From: Maribacter halichondriae
Lineage (GTDB): Bacteria > Bacteroidota > Bacteroidia > Flavobacteriales > Flavobacteriaceae
Direction: 5' to 3'
Assembly: GCF_027474825.1 (NCBI RefSeq)
Contig: NZ_CP107030.1
Location: 496,001-560,000 of the forward strand
DNA length: 64,000 nt
Positions 1 through 10,517 of this stretch are shown in pieces (position 1 is the stretch's first letter; each line of letters starts with the position of its first letter). The notes beneath the pieces were generated by a model. It was not told the DNA's origin. It worked only from the letters and a program-made list of their open reading frames with translations, and searched no databases. A program made the translations under genes and the position numbers.

Positions 1-467
1 GGTGCAGGAGTATTCGTAGGCGTCTCTAGAACTTTGGTCGATAGTTATTTAGGATTGGATGATTTTGGGTGGATAAATAAGTTCGGCGAGTATTTCAAAG
101 AAAGAAAAGGCGAATCGGAAGCCGTCGTCAACAAAGTATGGGAAACGGTAGCGACCAACAAAAAGAAAAAATAGACAAAAAAGCCTATATCGGTAGTTAT
201 CAAGACCCTTGGTTCGGGAAAGTGGAAGTATTCGACAAAAACGGAACCTTATGGATGAAATGTTATCGCTCACCAAAACTAAACGGACCAATGGCATTTT
301 ACAAAGCAAATACCTTTGCAATAAAATGGGAATACCAAGATATGAACGCCGATGTCTTTGCGATGTTTCAATTGGATGAAGAAGGCAAGGCGGTCGGACT
401 CAAAATGAAGGGTATATCCCCTGATATAGATTTTAGTTTCGATTTTCAAGATCTTGACCTTTATTGA
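1..467 (+). CDS. Serine hydrolase (beta-lactamase-like), C-terminal part with DUF3471; 5' end outside window, frameshifted
   Basis: Only the C-terminal part of the gene is present. Frame 1 reads from base 1 (GAGVFVGVSRTLVDSYLGLD) to a TAG at 172-174. The next frame then carries a typical DUF3471 module (AYIGSYQDPWFGKVEV at about 180-230) to a stop at 465-467. Adding one A to the A run at 166-171 joins the two as ...TNKKKKIDKKAYIGSY. This is the layout of Bacteroidota serine hydrolases of the class C beta-lactamase/D-aminopeptidase type: hydrolase domain, linker, DUF3471 lipocalin-like tail. The catalytic SxxK and YxN motifs lie upstream of the window, so activity cannot be judged. The frameshift is most likely a consensus error, though a genuine pseudogene is possible. 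Confidence 0.72.
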
Positions 468-542
468 ATCGAAATCGACGAATAGACCTAGTGTGTCTCT
501 GGGCATAATCTATGATTTTATCTTAAAAAAGAATCGAAAAGA

Positions 543-1192
543 ATGGAGCTAGCAATTACCATAATCATATACATACATGCAATTCTTGGCGGTATCGGAC
601 TAGTCATGGGTTTTGGTAGCATGGCGGTCAAAAAGGAGGAAAACTGCATAAAAAGATGGGGGTTGTATTTTCAATAAGCATGGTCGGAAGTTGCATTCTT
701 ATCATACCAATTGCTTGGATGCCAAATCATGAGAGCTTGTTTCTATTTCTTATTTCGTTGTTTACCATCTATTTGGTATTGGTCGGTCAGCGTGCACTAA
801 CGTTCAAACGAAGAAGCAAACGTAGTGCATCAAAATTAGATTTAGGTATTTCTTCGATTATGCTTGTGTTTTCGATATTTATGTCACTATATGGACTGTA
901 TGGACTCTTGAATCCTTTTGCAGATAATATTCTCTTTTTGGTTTTTGGCGGATTGGGAATATTCTTGACCTTTAAGAACTTTCTGTTCTATAAAAATTTC
1001 AAAGAACTGAAAATAGCATGGCTCCTAACACATTTAACCCATATGATAGCTGCCTTAATTGCCTCGATTACGGCTTTTATAGTAGCCGGTTTGAAATTAT
1101 GGACTATAATGGCCTGGATTCTACCTTCCATTATTGGAACCGTTTATATTATTTATTGGCGACTAAAAATCAAGGGAAAGATAAAAGTATGA
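543..1192 (+). CDS. Small multi-spanning membrane protein (DUF2306-like), frameshifted
   Basis: The ATG at 543 opens MELAITIIIYIHAILGGIGL, a membrane segment with an internal His, but this frame stops after about 38 codons. Adding one A to the run at 630-634 turns KKEENCIKRWG into KKGGKLHKKMG and joins it to the long downstream frame (from 656). The corrected protein is about 216 residues with five or six hydrophobic segments. The KKGG-K-H-K signature followed by NHESLFLF and YLVLVGQRAL is characteristic of a Bacteroidota family of small integral membrane proteins. I assign it to DUF2306-like proteins by memory only, and its role is unknown. The stop overlaps the next start as ATGA at 1189-1192, implying translational coupling to the aminotransferase gene. 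Confidence 0.65.
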
Positions 1193-2474
1193 GTAAGACG
1201 CGAAGAAAATTTCTAAAATCAATTGGAGTAGGCATTACCGGAGCCATGGCCGCGCCCACATCCCTATGGGGAAATACTTCAGAATTCCTAAATTCCGAAA
1301 TCCAAAGGTTAGCTTTAAGAACGGAAGAGACTTCCGAAATTTTCTGGGAAGAAGTAAGCGCACAGTTCAAATTTGCAGAAGGACTTACGTATTTCAATAA
1401 TGCCTCGTTAGGGGCCTGTCCGAATCCTATTCGTAGCGCCACCATTGATTTCCAAAATACTTTGGACGATTTTCCATCCAAATACATGTGGGGCGGTTGG
1501 GATACCGAAAAAGAACGAACGCGAAAGCAAGTCGCCGAACTTTTTTCGGTCTCCGATGAGGAAATCGCCTTAATTCACAATACTACCGAAGGCATGAACC
1601 TTATAGCTCGTAGCCTGGACCTAAAGCCCGGCGACGAAGTCATCTTGGCGGACCACGAACATGCCAGCGCGGTTTCTCCATGGAAAGTTTGGCAGGAAGA
1701 AAAAGGCATCGTTTTAGTGCGCCCTACCCTACCCATTTTACCAAAAAAAGTAAAGAATTGGTCGAGGTATATCGCCAGGCCATCACACCAAAAACAAAAA
1801 TCATTTCGATGTGCCACATGGTCAACACCAATGGAATGATCCTACCGGTCAAGGAAGTTTCACGATTGGCCCATGAAAAGGGAATCTTGGTCGCGGTCGA
1901 TGGTGCTCAAGGTGCAGGAATGTTCAATGTTAATTTGCACGATTTGGGCTGTGATTTCTATACGGTCAGTGCCCACAAGTGGCTATTCTCTCCGAAAGGT
2001 GTCGGTATTTTTTATGCAAAGGAAAGTAGTCAGTCACAACTAAAACCTTTGATGGTCGCCAGAGGATATGAAGATACATCTATCCGTAGGTTGGAAAACT
2101 ACAACACGAGAAACCTTCCAGAAGTTCTAGGGTTAGGTGCCGCCTTGGACTATAGGAAAGCCATAGGGGCTCAAAAAATCCATGACCGCGCCTTTGAACT
2201 GAAACATTATTTTAGGGATAAAATAAAAGGTAATCAAAAGTTGGTCTTGAAAACTCCGGCCTCCGATGAACAATCCGCCGCTATTCAAGTTGTCGAAATT
2301 TTGGGCAAAGATGTGCAAGAAGTAAAAGAACGACTTTTCGAGGACCATGGAATCGATTGCCGCCCAATGAGCAACTTTGGCTTGAATGCCGTTCGACTTT
2401 CCTTCGCCATTTTTATTACCAAGTCTCAAATAGACATTTTGGTAGATGCCTTAAAGTCTATTGTCGATAGTTAA
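1189..2474 (+). CDS. Tat-exported class V aminotransferase (cysteine desulfurase-like fold), frameshifted
   Basis: The ATG at 1189 starts MSKTRRKFLKSIGVG, a twin-arginine signal (RRKFLK) followed by a small hydrophobic stretch and ...GNTSE, so the product should be periplasmic. The fold is a PLP-dependent class V aminotransferase: YFNNASLG near the mature N-terminus, HNTTEGMN, LADHEHASAV, VDGAQGAG (the PLP-binding Asp) and VSAHKW with the Schiff-base Lys. Two frames are joined by adding one A to the A7 run at 1743-1749, giving LPKKSKELVEVYRQ. The corrected length is about 428 residues, normal for secreted members. Substrate is unknown; exported members of this family have been linked to amino acid or cofactor processing, but nothing here decides that. 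Confidence 0.82.
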
Positions 2475-2550
2475 AAAGCTTTGCTTCTTCATCGCATTGG
2501 AGAACAAATCAAAATCAGTATCTTCCTTTTATCAAATTTATACGAATGCA

Positions 2551-3935
2551 ATGCGCCACTTTTTACTTGTATTTACAATTTTAATTAGCTGTAATTTCTC
2601 TAACGCCCAAAAACTAAAAGTCAGCGAAAACAATCGCTATTTGGTCACAGAAACCGGGGAACCGTTTTTCTATATGGCCGATACCGCTTGGGAACTTTTC
2701 CATCGCTGTGATCGCAAAGAATCGAACATGTACCTCGAAAAAAGAGCCGAACAAGGCTTTAATGTCATTCAAGCAGTCGCCTTGGCCGAAATCGACGGAT
2801 TGAACACTCCGAATCTGTATGGGGAAACGCCGCTGGTAAATAACAATCCTGAAACTCCAAATCCGGCCTATTTTGAACACGTGGATTACATTATCAAAAA
2901 AGCCGATAGTTTGGGAATGTACATTGCGCTATTGCCGACTTGGGGCGATAAACTCGACAAGAGGGGCTGGGGCGTTGGGCCGGAAGTCTTTGGTCAAAAA
3001 AATGCCCGAGCATTCGGCAACTGGATTGGACAGCGATACAAAGACTGCGACAATATTATTTGGGTCATCGGCGGCGATCGCAATCCCCAAGAAAATACGA
3101 ACCAAGTCGAAGTCTGGAACCAAATGGCCGAAGGCATCGCCGAATCGGTCGGAGGGTATGATGAAACCTTGATGAGTTATCATCCACAACCTAAAGAAGC
3201 TGGTGGTTCTTCAACGTGGTTCCACAATCAAAAATGGCTTGATTTCAATATGCACCAAACAGGCCATTGTGCCAATCAAGGCACCTACAAGCACATTGAA
3301 AACGATTATAATTTGAGTCCCGTAAAACCAACTTTGGACGGAGAACCGCTTTATGAAGACCATCCCAATTGTTTCAATGCCAAAGAGCTAGGACATAGTG
3401 TTCCGGAGGATATCCGACGCATCATGTACTGGAACGTCTTTGCGGGAGCCTTCGGGCAGACCTACGGTTGCCATGATGTCTGGCAGATGTACAAATTGGA
3501 TAAAGAAGGTATCAATTCCCTTTACGTCCATGGCCCGTGGCTTTGGATTTGCCCATGGCAAATCAGGTAAAGCATTTGAAAAATTTGATGCTGTCACGGC
3601 CTTTTCTCACACGTATTCCGGATCAATCGATGGTGTTGGATGCTCAGGAAGAAACTAGTAACTACGTGATTGCCACTCGCGATAGTGAAGGTTCATACGC
3701 CATGATTTATTTTCCTACCGGGAAGACTACAAATCTCGACCTTTCAAAAATTGAAGGAACAAAAGTCAACGGATGGTGGTTCGACCCTCGCACCGGTAAT
3801 GCATTTCCCACCTCGGAAATCAATCCGTCAAAAAAGGTAACCATAGCTCCTCCCACTTCCGGTAAAGGCCATGATTGGGTTTTGGTTGTCGATGATGCCT
3901 CCAAAAATTTTACTGCCCCTGGAAAAAGAAATTGA
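2551..3935 (+). CDS. Secreted DUF4038 glycoside hydrolase (apiosidase/GH140-like) with C-terminal collagen-binding-like domain, frameshifted
   Basis: The start chosen is the ATG at 2551 (MRHFLLVFTILISC...NAQ), which gives a Sec signal peptide; an upstream in-frame start near 2461 would bury it. The catalytic domain has the DUF4038 TIM-barrel signature: FFYMADTAWELFHR, EKRAEQGFNVIQAV, WVIGGDRNP, MSYHPQP and PTLDGEPLYED, the Asp/Glu-rich strand ends that carry the catalytic acids in GH140 apiosidases. The C-terminal 110 residues (GSYAMIYFPTGK ... GKGHDWVLVVDD) match the putative collagen-binding domain usually fused to it. The frame breaks near 3527-3533: one missing G makes VHGPW where VHGPVALDLPMANQ is expected. 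The corrected length is about 461 residues. It probably cleaves branched plant or algal polysaccharide side chains; the exact substrate is inferred only from family. Confidence 0.82.
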
Positions 3936-4111
3936 AATCGAGTTGACATATCCCTTCAAAAAAATTAACTTCCCTTTGAAAAATTATTATGTTATTGGGT
4001 TACTGCGTTATTGTGAAAAATTTATAATGAACCAATAATTGAATAACAAAGTAGTACGTTTACCGATGATTTAATAACCTAGTCACCAAAAACCTAATAA
4101 CCAGAAAAATA

Positions 4112-6298
4112 ATGAGACAGCATTTAATCACCCTTTTATTGGTCTTGGCATTTGGCTTTACAAGCGCCCAAGAATCCATTACCGGTTTTACACCTGAGAA
4201 CGCAAAAAAACAACAAGAATTGGAAAAAGCCTTTGAGTCCAAACTTTCCTCGGACAATTTGGACAAATGGATGCAGCGTATGGCCGCAGAACCGCACTGG
4301 GTCGGCACGGAATATGGTGAGAAAAATGCAAAATGGATACAGCAGCAATTCAAATCATGGGGATACGATGCCAAAATCGAAACGTATCATGTGCTCTTCC
4401 CCTACCCTAAAACAAGGGTTTTAGAGATGACCGGACCTACCACCTATGAAGCAAAATTGACCGCCGTACCCGTTGAAGGTGATGAGTTTACTGCGCAGGG
4501 CGATGCACTATTGCCCAGCTATAATGCCTTTTCTACGGATGGTGATGTTGAGGCGGAATTGGTATTCGTAAACTACGGCATTCCCAAAGATTATGAGGAA
4601 CTTGAAAAATTAGGTATCGACGTCAAGGGAAAAATCGTCATTGCAAAATACCAAGGTTCTTGGCGCGGTATCAAACCCAAGTTGGCCGCTGAAAAAGGAG
4701 CGATTGGCTGCATTATCTATTCAGATCCACAAGACGATGGATATGTACGTGGAGACGTTTATCCCAAAGGTGCTTACAAAAACAAAACTGGGGTGCAACG
4801 TGGTTCGGTAATGGATATGCCTACCTATCCCGGTGATGTATTGACTCCCGGTTATGCGGCGACCAAAGATGCCAAACGTTTAGATCGAAAAGACGCACCG
4901 ACCATTACCAAGATTCCCGTATTGCCTATTTCCTATGAAGATGCGGCACCGTTGTTGGCCGCTTTGGAAGGTCCTGTGGTTCCTGATTCTTGGAAAGGTG
5001 GGTTACCGATTACCTATCATATAGGTCCCGGCCCGGTGAAAGTCCATTTAAAATTGGAATTCGATTGGAAAATCGTTCCTGCCCATAATGTTATTGCCAC
5101 TATGAAAGGAACGGAATTTCCAGATCAATGGGTTATGCGGGGCAACCACCACGATGCTTGGGTACATGGGGCCAATGACCCGATTAGTGGTATGGTCGCA
5201 CTTATGGAAGAGGCTCGCGCCATTGGCGAATTGGCCAAAAAAGGCCAAAAACTAAAACGTACGCTAGTCTACGCTGCCTGGGATGCTGAGGAAGAAGGTC
5301 TAATAGGTTCGACCGAATGGGTCGAGGACCATAAAAAGGAGTTACAGGAAAAGCTTGTTGCATACATTAATACCGATGGCAATGGCCGTGGGTTTTTGGG
5401 GGCCGGAGGATCCCATTCGTTACAAAAGATGGTCGTTGAAGTGGCAGGTTCGGTAACAGATCCACAACGAGATGTATCGATACGGGAAAGAAGAATGGCC
5501 GTAGATCAAGTCAACGGCGGAAATGATAAATTCGAACTCTATGCGCTAGGTTCAGGTTCCGATTATACCCCTTTCATACAGCATGCTGGAATTGCGGCGC
5601 TTAATCTCGGTTTTGGTGGCGAGAATGGTGGAGGGGAGTATCATACCATCTACGATACCTATCCGCATTACAAAAGATTCAAAGATCCAGGATTTGCTTA
5701 TGGAGTAGCACTGGCAAATACCGCTGGCCGAATTACACTTCGCTTGGCGAATGCAGATGTGTTACCCTTCGAATTTCAGCAATGGCATACTACCGTTTCA
5801 GATTACCTGGATGGGATAATGAAGAATACCGAATCGATGCGCTCCGATGTTGAAAAACACAATACAATGGTCGACAAAAATCTTTTTGAATTGGCCGCGG
5901 ATCCTACAAAGCCTTTTAAAAAACCCGAAAAGAAAGATGCAGTACCCTTTTTGGATTTTACGCCTTTGCAAAACGCCATGGCAGACCTAAAATCCACTAT
6001 CACCGAATTTTCAAAAATGGATGTTTCGAAGTTATCCGTTGAAAAGCGAAATGCACTCAACAAAAAATTAATGATGGCCGAGCATAAACTCACTTCCGAA
6101 ACCGGATTGCCAAGACGCTCATGGTACAAACATCAAATCTATGCACCCGGATTTTATACCGGTTACGGTGTCAAGACCTTACCAGGAGTTCGCGAAGCGA
6201 TCGAACAAAAAAATTGGAAAGAAGCGCAGGAGCAGATTACCAAGCTTGCAGGCACATTAAATGCATTTAACGAGCATGTACAGGAAATGAACAAATAA
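4112..6298 (+). CDS. Secreted M28 metallopeptidase, glutamate carboxypeptidase II-like
   Basis: This 728-residue exopeptidase has a signal peptide ending TSAQ. Architecture follows the GCPII/transferrin-receptor family: a protease-associated (PA) insert (GIDVKGKIVIAKYQGSWRG), then the M28 di-zinc core, then a helical dimerisation domain. Visible metal and catalytic residues are HHDAWVHGANDP (His, Asp), WDAEEEGLIGSTEW (catalytic and metal Glu), NTDG (Asp) and EYHTIYDT (His). The gene is intact, and a DUF2007 gene follows 13 bp downstream. Family members trim short peptides from the C-terminus in the periplasm or outside the cell; the exact specificity is not visible. Confidence 0.92.
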   Translation: MRQHLITLLLVLAFGFTSAQESITGFTPENAKKQQELEKAFESKLSSDNLDKWMQRMAAEPHWVGTEYGEKNAKWIQQQFKSWGYDAKIETYHVLFPYPKTRVLEMTGPTTYEAKLTAVPVEGDEFTAQGDALLPSYNAFSTDGDVEAELVFVNYGIPKDYEELEKLGIDVKGKIVIAKYQGSWRGIKPKLAAEKGAIGCIIYSDPQDDGYVRGDVYPKGAYKNKTGVQRGSVMDMPTYPGDVLTPGYAATKDAKRLDRKDAPTITKIPVLPISYEDAAPLLAALEGPVVPDSWKGGLPITYHIGPGPVKVHLKLEFDWKIVPAHNVIATMKGTEFPDQWVMRGNHHDAWVHGANDPISGMVALMEEARAIGELAKKGQKLKRTLVYAAWDAEEEGLIGSTEWVEDHKKELQEKLVAYINTDGNGRGFLGAGGSHSLQKMVVEVAGSVTDPQRDVSIRERRMAVDQVNGGNDKFELYALGSGSDYTPFIQHAGIAALNLGFGGENGGGEYHTIYDTYPHYKRFKDPGFAYGVALANTAGRITLRLANADVLPFEFQQWHTTVSDYLDGIMKNTESMRSDVEKHNTMVDKNLFELAADPTKPFKKPEKKDAVPFLDFTPLQNAMADLKSTITEFSKMDVSKLSVEKRNALNKKLMMAEHKLTSETGLPRRSWYKHQIYAPGFYTGYGVKTLPGVREAIEQKNWKEAQEQITKLAGTLNAFNEHVQEMNK

Positions 6299-6311
6299 AA
6301 ATCAAAGAACT

Positions 6312-6536
6312 ATGGAATCGAACTATGAAAAAATATATACCGGAAGCTCTTTCGTAGCACATAGAATCGTTAGCAAGTTGCATGGTTTGGGAATTGAAGC
6401 CGTGGTCAAAGATGAAGCGGAATCCGGTCGATTGGCCGGGTTCGCCACTACCTCTTCGGGACTTGTGGATTTGTTCGTACATAAAGATGAGGTTTCAAAA
6501 GCTACTTCAATAGTGGAAGAGGAAATCAAAGAATGA
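6312..6536 (+). CDS. DUF2007 small cytosolic protein
   Basis: A 74-residue protein beginning MESNYEKIYTGSSF, with the pattern (H-R-I-V-x-K-L-x-x-x-G-I-E-A-V-V-K-D-E) and an acidic tail typical of DUF2007 'putative signal transducing' proteins. It resembles a small alpha/beta domain related to regulatory folds of the PII type. No signal peptide or metal site is seen. It follows the M28 peptidase by 13 bp and is likely co-transcribed with it. Function is not established for the family. Confidence 0.75.
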   Translation: MESNYEKIYTGSSFVAHRIVSKLHGLGIEAVVKDEAESGRLAGFATTSSGLVDLFVHKDEVSKATSIVEEEIKE

Positions 6537-6880
6537 TCATATAGATTTTATCGAATAGCCAAATTAAATGCTGTTCACACATTTTTTAGAACGGAATGGA
6601 CTTTAATAACCTCATCTGACACAATTTTACTTTCTAGGATAATCTTCTTCCTTAATTTCGCTATCTTAGAAACGAGCAATTCATTACTTCATGCTTTTTA
6701 GGTATTGCTCTTCATTCCCCCAAAGTTATTTTATACGATTAAAAGTCTAAAAAGTCACACATTGTTTTAACAAACAATGACATTTTAGTATTCAAGTTAT
6801 AAGTATCATCTCAAAAGTTCCGATTTAAAAGTAAAATCAATATCAAAGGAGCACTAATAGTAATAGATTAACCGACAATC
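6537..6880. other. 344-bp AT-rich intergenic region
   Basis: No ORF with coding character and no RNA gene is seen on either strand. It separates the DUF2007 gene from the TPR lipoprotein gene and presumably holds the latter's promoter. A CAAAGGAG stretch about 30 bp upstream of the ATG at 6881 is too distant to act as a ribosome binding site. I see no convincing TTG/TAnnTTTG promoter. Confidence 0.5.
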
Positions 6881-8554
6881 ATGAAGACCACTTCCAAATT
6901 CGTAATTTCACTTTCCTTGCTTCTATTCTTAGGTTGTAAAAACACCAAATCAAACCCAGACCTAGCTTCTTTGGATTTACTAAGAGGCGACCTTCAATTA
7001 TGCGGAGACGGACAATTCGGAGAAGTTAGTTTTTCAGAATCGTGTAATTACGAAACTCGGGAAACCTTCGACCTAGCTATCTCCCTGCTCCATTCCTTTG
7101 AATATATCGAATCGGAAAAAGCCTTTGTGCAAGTCATTGATGCAGACCCGGAATGCGCTATGGCCTATTGGGGAGTTGCCATGAGTATTTATCATGGGCT
7201 TTGGGCGCCGCCAGAACAATCCGTCTTGGAAAAAGGGATAAAACTTCTTGAAGTTGCCGAAAAACTGCCCAAATCAAAAAAAGCGGAACAGTATTTAGAT
7301 GCAATCGGTGCGTTCTATAAGGATTGGAAAACAGTCGACAACCAAACCAGAAAAGAAAAGTATGCCCAAAAGATGGAAGAAATGTACCTCGAAAACAAGG
7401 AGGATACCGAGGTTGCCGTTTTCTATGCTTTGGCCCTTCGCGCATCGGCCGTACCAAGTGATATGACCTATTCCAAGCAAAGGGAAGCAGGTGAAATTTT
7501 GGAAGATCTGTTCAAAAAAGAACCCAACCATCCGGGTATCGCACATTATATCATCCATTCGTATGACTATCCCGAACTGGCCGAATTAGGACTCATCACG
7601 GCAAGACGCTACGCGGAGATTGCACCGAATTCCGCACATGCGCAGCATATGCCTTCCCATATCTTTACACGCCTCGGACTTTGGGAGGAGTCTATTATTA
7701 CCAACATCAATTCGGCATCTTCTGCCATTTGCTATGCCGAAAGTGTTTCTCCCGGAGCCCATTGGGATGAGGAAGTACATGCCATGGGGTATTTGGTGTA
7801 TGCCTATTTACAAACGGGGGATAACAAAAATGCGATTGAGCAATATGATTATCTCAAATCCTTTGAGAAAATATTTCCCGAAAATTTTAAAATCGCCTAT
7901 ACGGCCGCAGCGATTCCAGCCCGCATCGCAGTAGAAAATAAAAACTGGGAGGAAGCAGCCAATCTTGAACTTCCCCAGAATTTAGGACTCGCTTGGAAAA
8001 ACTTCCCATGGCAAAAGTCGCTGCTCCATTTTGCCAAAGCATTAGGAAATATTCATATTAATGACTTGAAAGCTGCTCAGGAAGAACTTGACTTACTTGT
8101 TTCTTTCGAAAGTGAATTGCTTGAGTTGGAAGATGCCTATAAAGCCAACCAAGTGGCCATTCAAATTGAGACGGTGGAAGCTTGGCTACAATTGAAAAAA
8201 GGAAATAAAGAAGAAGCCATTGCACTAATGACCACTGCGACGGACATGGAAAGTAAGACCTCAAAACATCCCGTAACTCCTGGAGAAATTTTACCCGCTG
8301 ACGAACTTTTGGCCGATATGTATTTAGAGATGGGCAAGCCGACCGAGGCTTTAACCGCGTACGAGCTAAATCTAAAAAGACGTCCGAATAGGTTCAATGG
8401 GCTATATGGAGCCGCAATTGCCGCGAAACAATCGGGCAAACTTGAAAAAGCGGCACTTTATTTTAATCAACTTATCGCACTGACCGAAAAGTCAAGCAGC
8501 GACCGACCTGAAATCATAGAAGCCAAAGCATTTGTAAAACAACAGGTAAGCTAG
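6881..8554 (+). CDS. TPR-repeat lipoprotein with HMPSHIF motif
   Basis: A 557-residue protein with a lipoprotein signal (SLLLFLGC, Cys20). Helical TPR units run through most of the chain: AISLLHSFEYIESEKAFVQV, AMAYWGVAMS and, at the C-terminus, PTEALTAYELNLKRRPNRF. A His-rich segment near residues 220-262 (HPGIAHYIIHSYD, then AHAQHMPSHIFTRLG) recurs in the next gene as HHYYIHMVE and HMPSHIYIRVG, so the two are paralogues or family partners (see the gene at 8775). The clustered His residues could form a metal site. No enzymatic domain is recognised. It is probably a periplasmic or outer-membrane-anchored scaffold. Confidence 0.8.
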   Translation: MKTTSKFVISLSLLLFLGCKNTKSNPDLASLDLLRGDLQLCGDGQFGEVSFSESCNYETRETFDLAISLLHSFEYIESEKAFVQVIDADPECAMAYWGVAMSIYHGLWAPPEQSVLEKGIKLLEVAEKLPKSKKAEQYLDAIGAFYKDWKTVDNQTRKEKYAQKMEEMYLENKEDTEVAVFYALALRASAVPSDMTYSKQREAGEILEDLFKKEPNHPGIAHYIIHSYDYPELAELGLITARRYAEIAPNSAHAQHMPSHIFTRLGLWEESIITNINSASSAICYAESVSPGAHWDEEVHAMGYLVYAYLQTGDNKNAIEQYDYLKSFEKIFPENFKIAYTAAAIPARIAVENKNWEEAANLELPQNLGLAWKNFPWQKSLLHFAKALGNIHINDLKAAQEELDLLVSFESELLELEDAYKANQVAIQIETVEAWLQLKKGNKEEAIALMTTATDMESKTSKHPVTPGEILPADELLADMYLEMGKPTEALTAYELNLKRRPNRFNGLYGAAIAAKQSGKLEKAALYFNQLIALTEKSSSDRPEIIEAKAFVKQQVS

Positions 8555-8700
8555 ACTATTGAAAAAAATGTAACAAAAACATAAAAAGAGCATCCAAGAA
8601 ATAAGCCATACCAATTCTCGGTACCAATCGAAATCGCGGATTCATGAATACCTTTAAAAAATAAGTGAAAACCAGCGAACTAAATGTTCAATGGCGCCGT

Positions 8701-8741
8701 GCCCGCCGGCAGGCAGGAATTACACCTGCCGGCCGGAGGGC
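8701..8741. repeat. GC-rich inverted repeat, 17-bp arms and 7-nt loop
   Basis: The arms at 8701-8717 (GCCCGCCGGCAGGCAGG) and 8725-8741 (CCTGCCGGCCGGAGGGC) pair at 15 of 17 positions around AATTACA. The element is far more GC-rich than its surroundings and lies in the 220-bp gap between the two TPR genes, 34 bp before the downstream start. There is no T tract, so it is not a standard terminator. It resembles short REP/BIME-like palindromes scattered in flavobacterial genomes. A related element with the same loop length lies at 14563-14591. Confidence 0.6.
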
Positions 8742-8774
8742 TGGTTTGGCAAAAAAATAACTAAATACAAACAA

Positions 8775-10505
8775 ATGAAAACAAAGTTAGGGTTAGCCAT
8801 AATAGCTTTGGCACTATTGGTCGGAGTCCAATTTTTAACAAAGAACAACAACACCGAAACGACGCAAAATTATCAAAAAGCGTCCTTTAATTTTATAAAG
8901 TGTACATCTACCAAATATATGTTGGATGTGGTGGATACCACCCAACGAATCTCACCACTTTTCACGAATCTTGGTAATCTCCATTTTTCAATAAGCACTA
9001 AAAATGAGAGGGCGCAAGCCTTTTTTGACCAAGGTGTAAAATTGTCCTATGCCTTCAACCATGCTGAAGGGCACCGCTCATTTATGGAAGCGGCAAGATT
9101 AGACTCCAACTCTGCGATGACGTATTGGGGGCAGGCGTTCGCGCTGGGTCCAAATATCAATGACCCATTACCTGATGAAGAGCGTAAAAATAAAATAAAC
9201 GAGGCCATGGTCAAGGCTAAAAAGTTGGCAGCAAAAGCCAGTAATAAAGAGCAGGCACTTATTGAGGCCTTATCCGCTAGGTACAGTGAAGATTTGACAG
9301 CCGATGTTGCCGAACTTAATATGGCCTACATGAATGCCATGACCAAGGTGGTCAATAAATATCCTGAAGATGCCAATATCCAGATTTTATATGCTGCATC
9401 GGTAATGAATACGGTTCCATGGAATTATTGGGACAAAGACGGTAATCCTTCCCCGAATATTAAAGAAGCGAAAGCAGCATTGGAAAAGGCCATTGAACTA
9501 GAACCGGAAAACCCCGGTGGACATCATTATTATATTCATATGGTGGAATTGCCTTATCCAGATTTTGGGGAACCAAGTGCGGATCAGTTGGCTTCTTTAA
9601 TGCCCGGCGCAGGTCATATCGTGCACATGCCTTCTCATATTTATATTCGGGTAGGCAGATATTTGGATGCCGTAAAGGTGAACCAAGCCGCAATTTTGGC
9701 CGATGAAGATTATATTGCGCAGTGCTTTTCCCAAGGGCTTTACCCACTTGGCTATTATCCGCATAATATTCATTTTTTATGGTCTTCCGCCAGTTTATTG
9801 GGAAGCAGTGAAATTGCAATAGATGCGGCCAAAAAGACTGCGGAAAAAGTACCGATGGGCGAATTGATTGCAATGCCCTTTCTTCAAGATTTTGCGTCGA
9901 CACCTATGTTGGCCTACACACGTTTTGGAAAATGGAACGAGATTCTGACGATACCAGCACCCAATGCAGAAATCAAACATTTGACATTAATGCGTCACTA
10001 TGCAAGAGGAATTGCCTTCGTTCGAAGAGGAAATGCCAAAGAAGCACAAGAAGAACTGCATGCCATTGAAGAAATTCGAAAAGATCCGGAGTTGAAAGAT
10101 TTGATCGCAACGGCGAACAATGATTCCCATTCCATTGCCAATGTTGCCCATGAAGTAGTTGCCGGTGAGCTGGCAGCACTTAATGGCGATTTGTCAAAAG
10201 CAACCGAACATCTAAAAAAGGCGGTCAAACTAGAAGATAATCTTGTTTATACCGAGCCTGCCGCCTGGCACATTCCTACCCGGCAAAATTTAGGCGCTAT
10301 TTTGATGAAGGCCAAGAACTATGAGGAGGCCGAAAAGGTTTACAAAGAAGATTTGCAAATTCTGCGTCAAAATGGTTGGTCATTAATGGGTTTACATAAT
10401 AGCCTAAAGGCACAAGGAAAAATGGAAGAAGCCAAAACCATCAAAGAAGAATTCGATAAAGCTTGGGAACATGCCGACATTGTAATCGATAATTCAATAT
10501 TGTAA
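8775..10505 (+). CDS. TPR-repeat protein with HMPSHIY motif, partner of a SCO1 gene
   Basis: The start is the ATG at 8775 (MKTKLGLAIIALALLVG), giving an N-terminal signal or anchor. An in-frame ATG at 8691 is rejected because its product would be read through the GC-rich inverted repeat. The protein is 576 residues. TPR-like helices include FDQGVKLSYAFNHAEGHRSFMEAARLD, KAALEKAIELEPENPGGHHYY and, near the C-terminus, NYEEAEKVYKEDLQILRQNGWS. The segment HHYYIHMVELPYP ... HMPSHIYIRVGRY (about residues 252-292) matches the His-rich segment of the upstream TPR lipoprotein. The SCO1 gene starts 12 bp after its stop and is probably in the same operon, which hints at a role in copper handling or cytochrome oxidase maturation; this is inference. 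Confidence 0.8.
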   Translation: MKTKLGLAIIALALLVGVQFLTKNNNTETTQNYQKASFNFIKCTSTKYMLDVVDTTQRISPLFTNLGNLHFSISTKNERAQAFFDQGVKLSYAFNHAEGHRSFMEAARLDSNSAMTYWGQAFALGPNINDPLPDEERKNKINEAMVKAKKLAAKASNKEQALIEALSARYSEDLTADVAELNMAYMNAMTKVVNKYPEDANIQILYAASVMNTVPWNYWDKDGNPSPNIKEAKAALEKAIELEPENPGGHHYYIHMVELPYPDFGEPSADQLASLMPGAGHIVHMPSHIYIRVGRYLDAVKVNQAAILADEDYIAQCFSQGLYPLGYYPHNIHFLWSSASLLGSSEIAIDAAKKTAEKVPMGELIAMPFLQDFASTPMLAYTRFGKWNEILTIPAPNAEIKHLTLMRHYARGIAFVRRGNAKEAQEELHAIEEIRKDPELKDLIATANNDSHSIANVAHEVVAGELAALNGDLSKATEHLKKAVKLEDNLVYTEPAAWHIPTRQNLGAILMKAKNYEEAEKVYKEDLQILRQNGWSLMGLHNSLKAQGKMEEAKTIKEEFDKAWEHADIVIDNSIL

Positions 10506-10517
10506 AATAAAAAGCCA

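Noticed and set aside
8691..8774. Upstream ATG as the start of the second TPR protein
   Set aside because: The extra 28 residues would be translated from the GC-rich inverted repeat and would mask the signal segment starting at the ATG at 8775.
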